A stretch of 35,368 nucleotides of DNA from a virus. Location of the stretch: IMG/VR virus record IMGVR_UViG_3300009503_000062, positions 1 through 35,368 of that record. The stretch is one strand, 5' to 3'. The notes under the pieces were generated by a model. That model did no database searches. It had not been told where the DNA came from and worked only from the letters and a program-made list of their open reading frames with translations. Within the stretch, counting starts at the first letter, position 1. Every line of letters begins with the position of its first letter. Shown here in pieces: positions 1 to 7,985 of the stretch. Made by a program: the position numbers and the translations under genes.

Positions 1-57
1 GAAATATCTTTTATTGAAACAAATATACCAAAATACTATGAATAAAATAGAAAAACA

Positions 58-189
58 ATGACGTTAGAAGAAAAATTTCTTATGAAGTTGAATTTAACGA
101 ATATCTTACGTAAAGATCCTTTGCTGATCAGCCACTATCATGTATAGGTTGTTATTGATGGTGAAGATTGGTTAGTACCAAATATTTAA
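58..189 (+). pseudogene. possible small gene remnant with in-frame TAG
   Basis: An open frame starts at ATG 58 (MTLEEKFLMKLNLTN...), meets TAG at 145-147 and continues in the same frame (VVIDGEDWLVPNI) to TAA at 187-189. The piece after the stop reads like real protein, so this may be a broken or truncated small gene. No gene elsewhere in the window needs TAG to be read as an amino acid, so stop recoding is not supported. The first six residues, MTLEEK, are the same as those of the methyltransferase-like gene at 1150. I do not recognise the product, and it could be chance. Confidence 0.25.
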
Positions 190-296
190 AAGATTTAATG
201 ATATTTAATGACTGCTCTCAAACATAAGCGCAAATTTAGAAGAAAAGAAATAATGTTCAATAGCATATATTTCTATCCTATAAAAAGTGTTAAAAT

Positions 297-327
297 TTTG
301 TTAAATAGTTAAAAATAGGTAAATTTA
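297..327 (+). promoter_or_regulatory. candidate Bacteroidota-type promoter
   Basis: TTTG at 297-300 is followed after 19 nt by TAAATTTA at 320-327. This fits the Bacteroides housekeeping pattern (-33 TTTG, -7 TAnnTTTG, spacing about 19-21) with one mismatch. It lies about 25 nt upstream of the HTH gene start at 353. The match is by eye, and AT-rich DNA produces such matches by chance. The rest of 190-352 holds only stop-rich AT sequence and a 34-codon open frame without support. Confidence 0.35.
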
Positions 328-352
328 GTATAAATTCTTGAATATATATTAT

Positions 353-535
353 ATGGAAGAACAGTGGTATACTTACGAACAAATTATTTCTATATTTGGA
401 ATTTGTAAACAAACATTAAATAATTGGAGAAAGAATGGAGTTATTCGATATAAAAAAATAACGAAGAAAACTTTCTTGTACCAACTTCCTGAAACTAAAA
501 ATATTCAAGAAAATGAATTATCAAAAAATTTATGA
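353..535 (+). CDS. small helix-turn-helix DNA-binding protein
   Basis: This is a 60-aa protein from ATG 353; an in-frame TTG at 338 would add five residues but is the weaker start. Residues 5-45 read as one winged or MerR-like HTH: an aromatic/Thr start (WYTYEQI), then GICKQTLNNWRKNGVIRYKK, then a beta-strand FLYQL. This is the form of the small HTH units that accompany phage nucleases and IS607-type elements. Its last 23 nt overlap the start of the HNH endonuclease gene, so the two are probably translationally coupled and act as one module. A likely role is DNA binding or control of the nuclease, but the exact function is not known. A frameshifted relative lies beside the TnpB-like gene at 30874-30995. 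Confidence 0.6.
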   Translation: MEEQWYTYEQIISIFGICKQTLNNWRKNGVIRYKKITKKTFLYQLPETKNIQENELSKNL

Positions 536-1178
536 TGCTATAATCGAAAAAGCAAAATCTGAAAATCGTAAAAAACGAAATGGAGTTTATTACGAAAATC
601 ATCATATAATTCCCAAATGCTTAAATGGATCTGATGAAAAAGAAAATTTAGTTTTATTAACAGCAAAAGAACATTTTATATGTCATAAATTATTAATTGA
701 AATTTACCCCAATAATTATCACATGCAATTGGCTTTTGTTATAATGGCATTAAACGTGAGTAAAACTCATCAACGAATAAAACTTTCATCAAGAGATTTT
801 GAATATGCTAGAAGATTACAAGTTATTGCGAATGCAGAAGCAAAACATGGAAATAAATATCGATTAGGAATAAGTCATAAACAACCAGATTCAGCTAAAA
901 AACGAATAAGTGATTATACTAAAGAACATACACCTAAATTTGCATTTAAAAAAGGACAAATACCTTGGAATAAAGGAAAAATAAATGTTTATTCAGAAGA
1001 AACAAAGAAAAAAATGGGTGAAAAAAATATAGGAAAAATTCTTACTTTAGAACATAGAGAAAAAATAAGCAAAAAGAATATAGGAAAAAAGAAGGGCCCG
1101 ATGACTAATGAACATCGATTAAAATTAGGAAAATCTTTAAGACAATATCATGACACTAGAAGAAAAACGAAAAAATAG
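513..1178 (+). CDS. HNH homing-type endonuclease with NUMOD3 motifs
   Basis: This 221-aa protein has an N-terminal HNH fold: HHIIP at residues 30-34, the N of ENL at 45 and H54 of KEHF, the usual metal and catalytic positions of HNH phage endonucleases. The C-terminal half (about 112-215) is basic and carries repeated NUMOD3-type DNA-binding motifs (HGNKYRLG, IPWNKGK, SEETKKKMGEKNIGK, LEHREKISKKNIGKK, NEHRLKLGKSL). Family members nick or cut a specific site and spread into phages lacking the gene. It overlaps the HTH gene by 23 nt at its start, and its last 29 nt are also the start of the next gene in another frame. It ends with TAG, a stop not used by any structural gene here. The reading frame is intact. 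Confidence 0.85.
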   Translation: MNYQKIYDAIIEKAKSENRKKRNGVYYENHHIIPKCLNGSDEKENLVLLTAKEHFICHKLLIEIYPNNYHMQLAFVIMALNVSKTHQRIKLSSRDFEYARRLQVIANAEAKHGNKYRLGISHKQPDSAKKRISDYTKEHTPKFAFKKGQIPWNKGKINVYSEETKKKMGEKNIGKILTLEHREKISKKNIGKKKGPMTNEHRLKLGKSLRQYHDTRRKTKK

Positions 1179-1584
1179 AGTAAAAATTACTGCAGAGTGT
1201 TTTACTCCTTTCGAACTCGTCAATGAGATGCTCAACAAACTTCCATCTGAAGTTTGGACTGACCCTACTAAAACTTTCATCGACAACTCTGCTGGCAATG
1301 GTAATTTTCTTGTAGTCATTCTTGCACGCAAACTTGCTCTTGGTCATGATCCTCTTCAAGCTCTCTCAACTATTTATGGAGTTGAGCTTATGCCTGATAA
1401 CGTAGAAGAGATGAAACAACGGCTTCTCGATACACTTCTAGAAGCTCACCCGAATCTTGACGATACTCAAAAACAAAAAGCAATAGATATTATTAACCAT
1501 AATATTGTTTGCCACGACGCTCTTACATGGGATTATGAAAACTGGTGTCCACCTAAACATACAAAAGCAAAGCCTCTTTTTTAG
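1150..1584 (+). CDS. short N6-adenine methyltransferase-like, SAM-binding protein
   Basis: This 144-aa protein resembles the N-terminal part of gamma-type or type I-like N6-adenine methyltransferases, the short phage 'restriction subunit M'-like proteins. It has an AECFTP...LVNEML helix, motif I as FIDNSAGNGNF (43-53), an acidic ribose-binding position in IYGVELMPDNV (75-85), and HNIVCHDALTWDY (117-129). The catalytic motif IV (N/D-PP-Y/F) is absent: the protein ends at KPLF before it would appear. It may therefore bind SAM without methylating, or need a partner. GC content is clearly higher than in neighbouring genes (about 38-43% in the lines I counted), which suggests separate origin. The start at 1150 lies inside the HNH gene; an alternative is that the gene was cut and re-started by insertion of the HNH module. 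Confidence 0.6.
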   Translation: MTLEEKRKNRVKITAECFTPFELVNEMLNKLPSEVWTDPTKTFIDNSAGNGNFLVVILARKLALGHDPLQALSTIYGVELMPDNVEEMKQRLLDTLLEAHPNLDDTQKQKAIDIINHNIVCHDALTWDYENWCPPKHTKAKPLF

Positions 1585-1592
1585 TAAAGAAT

Positions 1593-1613
1593 TCTCGCTC
1601 AAGAGAGATTTTT
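1593..1613 (+). terminator. weak candidate terminator after the methyltransferase-like gene
   Basis: A short stem TCTC / GAGA with a six-base loop (about 1593-1606) is followed by a T-tract at 1609-1613, ten bases after the TAG stop. The stem is only 4-5 bp, so the call is tentative. Confidence 0.3.
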
Positions 1614-1624
1614 CAATAATTCAA

Positions 1625-1715
1625 GAAATTCGCCCCCGAGAGTCTCGAGTCTCCTGAGAATCCAGATATTCTAAGCTAAGCTCTAGATCCATACCTTCCG
1701 GGGGGCTTAGGTACT
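1625..1715. other. GC-rich structured spacer between convergent units
   Basis: This stretch is much richer in G and C than its surroundings and non-coding in all frames examined. It has a direct repeat GAGTCTC GAGTCTC, a stem TACCT (1692-1696) / AGGTA (1709-1713) around a G-run, and a competing pairing CTAAGC (1671-1676 or 1676-1681) / GCTTAG (1705-1710). It lies between the ends of convergent genes (1584 and 1774) and may be a structured RNA or a relic of the higher-GC segment. I see no tRNA fold in it. Confidence 0.3.
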
Positions 1716-1773
1716 TATTATATGGTTACTTTCGAAAAAGTTTCACTTTGTGTGTTAAAGTTGCGTTAAAATT

Positions 1774-2172
1774 TTACCATTCAGAGAGAAGAGCTCTTTT
1801 CCATCTATTTCCTACCCATATATATAGATAATTTCCATCCGTAACGAGATGCATCGTCGATACATCTGATAAATTTTGTGGAAGTTGATTATATAATATA
1901 TTATGATTGTTGAAAGGCTCAAAAAAGACATTCGGTGTTTTTATGTATGAGGAATTCACTTTTACTTTAAGAGTTGATGGATCTATGATTAATGTATCAT
2001 TGTCAATATTCTTATAATTATTATCTTTTTGTACTAAAGTCTCAAAATCTTTATAAAGATTGTCTATAGATATATGCATCGGATATCTCCAAGAAGGAGA
2101 ATTTAACTCCAAAAATACATTGGATTTATCGATAAATGTTGTATCAACTTCAGATATTCTTCCGGGCGCCAT
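1774..2172 (-). CDS. small virion protein, last gene of wedge/baseplate operon
   Basis: This 132-aa protein is not recognised as a named family. It begins MAPGRISEVDT and ends in an aromatic, basic tail (YLYIWVGNRWKRALLSEW). A segment near residues 65-72 (IDPSTLKV) carries the D-x-S motif that runs through the neighbouring tail proteins. The start lies 2 bases after the stop of the 1206-aa gene, so it is translated from the same minus-strand mRNA. Position and composition suggest a small tail or baseplate accessory protein. It is the last gene of this transcription unit before the convergent accessory block. Confidence 0.5.
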   Translation of the reverse strand: MAPGRISEVDTTFIDKSNVFLELNSPSWRYPMHISIDNLYKDFETLVQKDNNYKNIDNDTLIIDPSTLKVKVNSSYIKTPNVFFEPFNNHNILYNQLPQNLSDVSTMHLVTDGNYLYIWVGNRWKRALLSEW

Positions 2173-2174
2173 TT

Positions 2175-5100
2175 TTACATAACTTTAATTAAACCTTCGT
2201 ACTTTTTAGTAATAGCGTTTCCAAAAATATCATATGATATGCACTCAACATCATATGTTCCGGGTGTATCAAATATGTAAGGAACACTATCATTATACAC
2301 TTTAAATAATATAGAGTCATTAAAGTGATCAGTTACAGTCCAGATATTTTTCTGATCTGTTAAGTATGTTGATGGGTCATAAATCGATCTTAGTATTACT
2401 AGTGTGCTTGCATCAACAACTATAGGTTTAGTATAATAATAAAATTCGCTATTTATTAAATTATCTGATACATCATACCACTGTGAATTCACTTTGTTAT
2501 GATCAAATAAAATGTTGATATAAGCAAATGTATTATCTAAATAATATTCCTGGCAATTTGAATCTTTTAGATAAATCTTGAAATTATTATTTTCTTCTTT
2601 AGCATCTTCAGTTAATAGAATTATATCTGAATAAGAAGAAAATGCATGTTTAACTTTAATGCTATATTTTAAAGGATTACTCAAAAAATAATTTGGAATG
2701 GGATAGTCAAATGTATGAGTACTTCCATTAACTTGAAGGACTCTATACGAAGATCCCCAAGAATATCCATTACTAAGGTCGGTTGCAATTACACCTACAA
2801 GTTGTCCAACTTCAAATTGATAACCACTAACATCTGCAACAAATTTATTATCTATGTTACTGTAATTAACTATTGAGCGATATGTATCATTTATAATATA
2901 AATATCAGAAGATGTATCAAAGTAAATAGAAGATGGAATGTTATCTAAAGTTAAATTATATCCAGAAACATTAACTATATGTGAACTGGCCTCTACTATT
3001 AAATCATAATTTCTTTTATCAAATTTCACTAATTTTATATCGTCATTTATATAAAATTTCTGATAATCTGGATCTATTGTAATTATGTTTCCGTTTATAT
3101 TTGTAACTCTTTCAGTTAAATTATAGAATTTATTTATAGAATTTTTCTCAGGAACATCTTGAAAATATGTTATAGATGGAATGGATACATAAGGTTTTCC
3201 TTGAGAATCTATATTAAAAGTTAGGCCTTGAAGTGAAATATACCTATCATATATAGGTTTATTATTATTTGATATAATTATACTAACATCATTTATATTA
3301 ATAAATGTACTTGAACATACTACATTACACTTATCGTCTATTAAAGTATAAATAGTTGGTGATTTAATCCACACTGAATACGGTTCATTAGCAATACCAT
3401 AGAACATTGTATTATAGTCATCCCAAGCAAAGACCTCTATATTATAATTTCCTATATGATTAACGCTCATTTTGTATATACTGTTGTCAATTAATATAAA
3501 GCTTGAATTATTATTTCCAGTTCTTCCAGATGGGTCTGACCAATAATATACACTTGGATCTATTTGATACAATCTCATTCTTGGTGATGTATAAACCGGA
3601 TTAACTGTTATCATTTGTTCATTTAAGCTTGTATCATAATCAAAATTTAAATAAATTGTTAAATTATCTGAAGAGTTTGTTGGATCTATTATTCCAGCAT
3701 TCATTTCTATTTTTCCATCTATAATATCTAAATAATATAATTTATCGAATAAATAGTTAACTCCGCTAGAGTCCATAGTTTTATAGTTCTTTACGCCAAA
3801 AAGTGGAACTTTATAGTTATCATCTATTGCATATTGAAGTAATGAATTTGTATTGGGATTAAGCGAAGGATAATCATAAAATTTATATATAACTCCAGAA
3901 GAAGCTTCCATTATATATCCATTTGAACATGGATCTGAATAAAATGAATAAGAAATAGATTTATCCCATTCATCTACACTTGCATCTCTTAAATATCCTT
4001 TCTCTATATAAATTGTTAAAGAGGTAGATGTATCAAAAAATATTGAAGATGTATCAAATGTATTATAAAATCTTATATCATTTTCCAAGACAAATAAAGG
4101 ATTTGAGACTAATGTTGAACCTATGACTCCGGCAAAATCTTTTTCTGTTGATAATCTATATAAAACATCGTTTACGTTAACAAGAGGATAAGAAAGTGGA
4201 GCTCCGACTATTAAATAATCACTTGAATTTTCTAAGAATGAGGGGTCATTCATAGAAAAATATCTACTTGGTTCTAATGGATTCCATGCATATTTGGCAA
4301 AATCTTCAAATTTATATGGTATATCAGATATTTTAAGTTTTGTCAATTCTAATAAAGACGCTTTTATATCTGCCTTTCCTTCTATTAATTCAGAAGATTT
4401 GTCTATTGCATAAGGAGTTAATTTTTGTTCTGCATTATAATTAAATCCAATTCCACTTATATTATAAGATAAATTTCTAAATCTTTCTATATATATGCCT
4501 TCTCCTGTTATATCAACTATTCTACAGTTTACACCTATTATATTTTTTTCTAACCAATTTTTTAACCCTAGTAATTTGACAAAAACTTCTTTAATATTAT
4601 ATGAGTAACAATTTTCAGTTATAGGAGTGCCCCAGATATCAGTTTCTTCAGTTTCTCTATTTATACAATAATTAAGAGATAATTGATTAAGCTTTTTAAG
4701 TGTTTTTCTTTGATTACTGTCAAACATTAAAATTGTCTGTAATCTGTCTTTTGCATCATATGGAACAACAAAAGATATTTTTTTATTTTCTTTAACATTT
4801 AAAAACCATTCTCTAATATAGACGTCATCATATCCAAGCCACTTAATTGCATTTATTAAACCCTTGTATGTGCCAACATACGGCATTATTTTATCGTGTT
4901 CAAGAATAATATGTTTTGATTTATAGTTTAATATTTTCCAATCTGGAAGATCTTCATTTATATCAGTTTCTTTTAAAACTTGTTTGATGTTAACTGGATC
5001 TGGCAAACCAAAATTTTCTATATGTGTTCTAAATCTTTCATCTTCTCCTATAGCTTCAGCATTTACAATTACTTCTCCGATAACATATGCAGTATCATTA

Positions 5101-5795
5101 ACTATATGGTATATTCTCATTCTTCTTTCAAAAACTCCCTCTTCTTCAGATCTAAATCCTATATTAAGTTGAAGAGGTGTATTCTTAGAAAATAAACTTA
5201 CATCAAAAATTGCGGCGTCTCCCCAAGAAATCTCAGATTTCTCTTCATCTACTTGAAAAAATGCTATTTCATCCTCTTCTCCAAAAAACTCAAATATTAA
5301 TATAGAATCTGATGCATCATACGGTCTTATTAAATCTCCATTATCTAATTCTTCAAAGATATAAAGATGTTCAGTTTCAACTAATCCTACAGATACAGGC
5401 TTTAAAAAGATTGCGGCAGCAAATGTTGCAGATGGATAGCCAAATGTTTTATCTATATTTCCAAGTTTTAAACTACCAATTCCATAAGTGTATGTTTGCG
5501 TTGGATTAAATACTGAAACATTTATAAGATTTATAGATGCTTCTGCAGGAGAAAGTGTGTATATTTCATCGTCGTATAAGTATTTATATGTTAATGTTAT
5601 TTGATCCGGATCATCATAGAAATATCCACTATTTGTTATTTTTGAAGATACGATTTTTCCACTTGCATCAGTTATAAGATATCCCTTTGCGTTCTTTCCT
5701 GCGGGTGAATTAAACGTCAATTGTATAAATGGATCAGCTACCCAATTAAGTAAACTTCCAGATTTATCGAATACTTTCCAATTACTTATATTCAT
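2175..5795 (-). CDS. very large baseplate wedge protein (gp7 position)
   Basis: This 1206-aa protein follows the gp25-like and gp6-like genes with one small gene between, the place of T4 gp7 (also about 1,000 aa). No signal peptide or membrane segment is seen. Around residues 300-330 there is a stretch YVGTYKGLINAIKWLGYD-DVYIREWF that resembles tail protein I/wedge proteins linking baseplate to fibres ('...LLGY...IREW'). The C-terminal half is a chain of beta-rich, Ig-like segments with many D-x-S motifs (FDTSS, YDVS, VDAST, YDPST), ending in a PKD/Ig-like strand pattern (DTPGTYDVECISYDIFGN). It probably bridges wedge and fibres on the virion. The gp7 equivalence is inferred from position and the short patch, not from clear homology. 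Confidence 0.55.
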   Translation of the reverse strand: MNISNWKVFDKSGSLLNWVADPFIQLTFNSPAGKNAKGYLITDASGKIVSSKITNSGYFYDDPDQITLTYKYLYDDEIYTLSPAEASINLINVSVFNPTQTYTYGIGSLKLGNIDKTFGYPSATFAAAIFLKPVSVGLVETEHLYIFEELDNGDLIRPYDASDSILIFEFFGEEDEIAFFQVDEEKSEISWGDAAIFDVSLFSKNTPLQLNIGFRSEEEGVFERRMRIYHIVNDTAYVIGEVIVNAEAIGEDERFRTHIENFGLPDPVNIKQVLKETDINEDLPDWKILNYKSKHIILEHDKIMPYVGTYKGLINAIKWLGYDDVYIREWFLNVKENKKISFVVPYDAKDRLQTILMFDSNQRKTLKKLNQLSLNYCINRETEETDIWGTPITENCYSYNIKEVFVKLLGLKNWLEKNIIGVNCRIVDITGEGIYIERFRNLSYNISGIGFNYNAEQKLTPYAIDKSSELIEGKADIKASLLELTKLKISDIPYKFEDFAKYAWNPLEPSRYFSMNDPSFLENSSDYLIVGAPLSYPLVNVNDVLYRLSTEKDFAGVIGSTLVSNPLFVLENDIRFYNTFDTSSIFFDTSTSLTIYIEKGYLRDASVDEWDKSISYSFYSDPCSNGYIMEASSGVIYKFYDYPSLNPNTNSLLQYAIDDNYKVPLFGVKNYKTMDSSGVNYLFDKLYYLDIIDGKIEMNAGIIDPTNSSDNLTIYLNFDYDTSLNEQMITVNPVYTSPRMRLYQIDPSVYYWSDPSGRTGNNNSSFILIDNSIYKMSVNHIGNYNIEVFAWDDYNTMFYGIANEPYSVWIKSPTIYTLIDDKCNVVCSSTFININDVSIIISNNNKPIYDRYISLQGLTFNIDSQGKPYVSIPSITYFQDVPEKNSINKFYNLTERVTNINGNIITIDPDYQKFYINDDIKLVKFDKRNYDLIVEASSHIVNVSGYNLTLDNIPSSIYFDTSSDIYIINDTYRSIVNYSNIDNKFVADVSGYQFEVGQLVGVIATDLSNGYSWGSSYRVLQVNGSTHTFDYPIPNYFLSNPLKYSIKVKHAFSSYSDIILLTEDAKEENNNFKIYLKDSNCQEYYLDNTFAYINILFDHNKVNSQWYDVSDNLINSEFYYYTKPIVVDASTLVILRSIYDPSTYLTDQKNIWTVTDHFNDSILFKVYNDSVPYIFDTPGTYDVECISYDIFGNAITKKYEGLIKVM

Positions 5796-5796
5796 A

Positions 5797-6075
5797 TCAA
5801 TTTATTAGTGTTGTATTTTTATCATGCGCAATAGAAAACCACTTTTTTATAGTTTTTGCGTTTTCTATTAAATTATTTAACATACCTTCTATTGTTGCAA
5901 ATAAAGGCTCCTGAAGTGGATTAGCCCATAATTCTGGAGATGTCCCCTTCTTTAATAACTTTCCTCTATAATCATAGCCAAGATTTTTAATAACATCATT
6001 CATATGTTTAGCTTGACTATAATATGATGATCTTACTGTATATAATTTTCTTCTATCTGGAAATTTTGTTGCCAT
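5797..6075 (-). CDS. small protein between gp6-like and gp7-position genes
   Basis: This 92-aa, basic, probably helical protein (ATKFPDRRKLYTVRSSYY...) carries a motif WANPLQEPLFATIEGM and ends with TGA. I do not recognise the family. Its start lies 4 bases after the gp6-like stop, and its own stop abuts the 1206-aa gene. It is co-transcribed with the wedge genes, so it is probably a small wedge or assembly component. No catalytic motif is visible. Confidence 0.5.
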   Translation of the reverse strand: MATKFPDRRKLYTVRSSYYSQAKHMNDVIKNLGYDYRGKLLKKGTSPELWANPLQEPLFATIEGMLNNLIENAKTIKKWFSIAHDKNTTLIN

Positions 6076-6079
6076 ATGC

Positions 6080-7975
6080 TTATAAATTATTTACAATTGC
6101 AATATTAGCTTCTGAATTTAAATTTTTCTGTGTGTATCCACGAACTTGTATGTTTACTGATGATAGTTTATTTTTTTCCAATGAATCTTCATAGTATACT
6201 CCAGATTCATTTTCAAATCCGCCTCTTACTAATGGATAAATATCTCTTACTGGAACATTATTTCCAAATGCATCTTTAACATAACGCTCTAATATTATAT
6301 CTCCATATTCATCAATTCCATAGTGTGTTTTGTAAATATTAATATTATCTTTTGATGCATCAAACCATACATTAACGGAATCTACTCCATCTATATCTTC
6401 TATTGTTTTAACTAAATCAGAAACAGGTATTCTATCTCTTCTAGTATTTTTTAGAAAATAATCAGATGTTTTTGATATAATTTCCTGTCTAACTGCATCA
6501 TATGTAGTTCCTTCCCATAATATCAATGACATATTTAATGTGAATCTTGGAAATTGCAGATCAAGAATAGCATTATCTACTGTTAACATTCTCTGGCCAC
6601 TTTGTTCAATTAAATCTAAAATTGCTAATTTTTCACTATCTGATAAAATAAATGCGCTTAAAGGACATGTATAATAATTTTCATTTGCTGAAATTCTTTT
6701 ATTTACATCCGGAATTAAAAATAAATAGATAGTGTTATCATCTTTTTTCTGCTGTTCTAATTTATTTTGATAATAATATAAATTTTGTTGCGCTTGATCT
6801 AATTCAGGTTTTAAAGATAATGATTGAAGAGAATCAACTCCATAATTTGATATAGTTCTTCTATATTGTTCATTTAATTGTTCATAAATAGTTTTTGATT
6901 GATTATATTTATCAAGAATGTATTTGTCTTCAAATGTAGCAAATCCTGGAATAGCATCAATAACTGTAAAAATATTCAATTTTCTTAAAAAGTAAATATA
7001 ATTATCGGTATTAGCTAAAACAAAACTTCTAGAAACTTTAGGTGCTAATAATCTAGTTAAATAAAGAGGTTCTTCTGGAGCTCCAAACATTATTTCATTT
7101 TTTATACTAACTCTTAAATATTTATTAAGATCAATAGGATCACCGGATAATGAATATGCAGATGTTGTAAATTTCCATGTATTATTTAAGTTACTTTTCA
7201 TTTTATTAAGATTTCCTAAATCTCCATCTGTAATAAGATACTCCACTAAAATAGTAGATCCCATTCTAGGGATAGCGCCATTATATCCATTTCCAAAAAA
7301 TAAATCAATTCCTCCCGTTTGGCCAGTTTTAATCATAACAGCTTTTTGATTAAAGGCCATATCTAATATAGAATCAACTACTTGCCATCTTTCTCCATCA
7401 ATATAAACATTTACATAATATTGATCTATATATGAGCTCTTTTTATTTTGAATATTAAAAGATTGAAGAGGATCTCCTGATCCAGTAAGTTGTTGATACT
7501 CTATTTTTCCTTGCACAACATTAACATCTAACGTATTATTAATGTTATCAAAATTAAATATGGCTTCTTCACCCGGTAAAACTATTGTATATGTTAAACC
7601 ATTATCGCTATTTGCTAACATTGTGTAATTTGGTATTGAAACTTTTTGTACACCTAGTGGTAATTTTTCTCCTGTATATGATAAAGTTAGTGTGCCTCTT
7701 GCAGCCATTGCTCTTGATGGATTATGACCAGTTAAAGCAGCCAAGCCTCTTATACTTTGTGTTCTCGAGGCAGTTTTTATATTTAATTCGGTAATAGAAT
7801 CTTCTATATAAAATAGAATCATTCTTCCATAGTGTAATATAACTTGAAGTAATTGCCCCATCGGAGAAGCCATTGAGAAATAGTTCTCTACGTCATCATA
7901 TTGTTTTTTTATAAAGTCAATGGCATCATTATATAATTCTGCAAATCTTATTCGAGCTGTATTAAAAATTTCCAT
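6080..7975 (-). CDS. baseplate wedge protein, gp6 / baseplate J-like
   Basis: This 631-aa protein is close to T4 gp6 in length (about 660 aa). The N-terminus is helical, with SPMGQLLQVILHYGRMILFYIEDS and then RSIRGLAALTGHNPSR-like features of gp6/J proteins (a helix followed by 'LAxLxGHxPxxxxAAxG'). The C-terminal domain has the baseplate-J pattern IPVSDLVKTIEDIDGVDSVNVWF (about 512-534), the fold used for wedge ring dimerisation. A predicted coiled coil at about 357-412 (YNQSKTIYEQLNEQ...LDQAQQNLYYYQNKLEQQKKDD) looks like an insertion relative to the core. It sits 10 bases downstream of the gp25-like gene. It forms the inner baseplate ring that opens on sheath contraction. Confidence 0.85.
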   Translation of the reverse strand: MEIFNTARIRFAELYNDAIDFIKKQYDDVENYFSMASPMGQLLQVILHYGRMILFYIEDSITELNIKTASRTQSIRGLAALTGHNPSRAMAARGTLTLSYTGEKLPLGVQKVSIPNYTMLANSDNGLTYTIVLPGEEAIFNFDNINNTLDVNVVQGKIEYQQLTGSGDPLQSFNIQNKKSSYIDQYYVNVYIDGERWQVVDSILDMAFNQKAVMIKTGQTGGIDLFFGNGYNGAIPRMGSTILVEYLITDGDLGNLNKMKSNLNNTWKFTTSAYSLSGDPIDLNKYLRVSIKNEIMFGAPEEPLYLTRLLAPKVSRSFVLANTDNYIYFLRKLNIFTVIDAIPGFATFEDKYILDKYNQSKTIYEQLNEQYRRTISNYGVDSLQSLSLKPELDQAQQNLYYYQNKLEQQKKDDNTIYLFLIPDVNKRISANENYYTCPLSAFILSDSEKLAILDLIEQSGQRMLTVDNAILDLQFPRFTLNMSLILWEGTTYDAVRQEIISKTSDYFLKNTRRDRIPVSDLVKTIEDIDGVDSVNVWFDASKDNINIYKTHYGIDEYGDIILERYVKDAFGNNVPVRDIYPLVRGGFENESGVYYEDSLEKNKLSSVNIQVRGYTQKNLNSEANIAIVNNL

Positions 7976-7985
7976 ATTTTATTTT

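Larger units (their letters stand above)
353..1178 (+). mobile_element. candidate HTH + HNH homing-type module
   Basis: The overlapping HTH gene and HNH/NUMOD3 endonuclease gene form a compact, very AT-rich unit. It sits between two pieces of visibly higher GC: the remnant at 58-189 and the methyltransferase-like gene at 1150-1584. This suggests insertion of a free-standing homing-endonuclease unit. No terminal repeats or target duplication were seen, and the true borders are unknown. Confidence 0.35.

Noticed and set aside
58-189. Possible TAG stop-codon recoding
   Set aside because: One internal TAG in a short frame only. All long structural genes are free of internal TAG, and the HNH and methyltransferase genes end properly with TAG.
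208-312. 34-codon open frame MTALKHKRKFRRKE...
   Set aside because: Very short, no recognisable domain, no leader or partner; likely chance in an intergenic stretch.
1137-1359. Minus-strand open frames over the HNH end and methyltransferase start
   Set aside because: Shadows of plus-strand genes with clear domains.
1625-1715. tRNA gene in the GC-rich spacer
   Set aside because: No T-loop consensus and no cloverleaf could be drawn on either strand.
4980-5509. Plus-strand open frames inside the 1206-aa gene
   Set aside because: Low-complexity shadows of the minus-strand gene.
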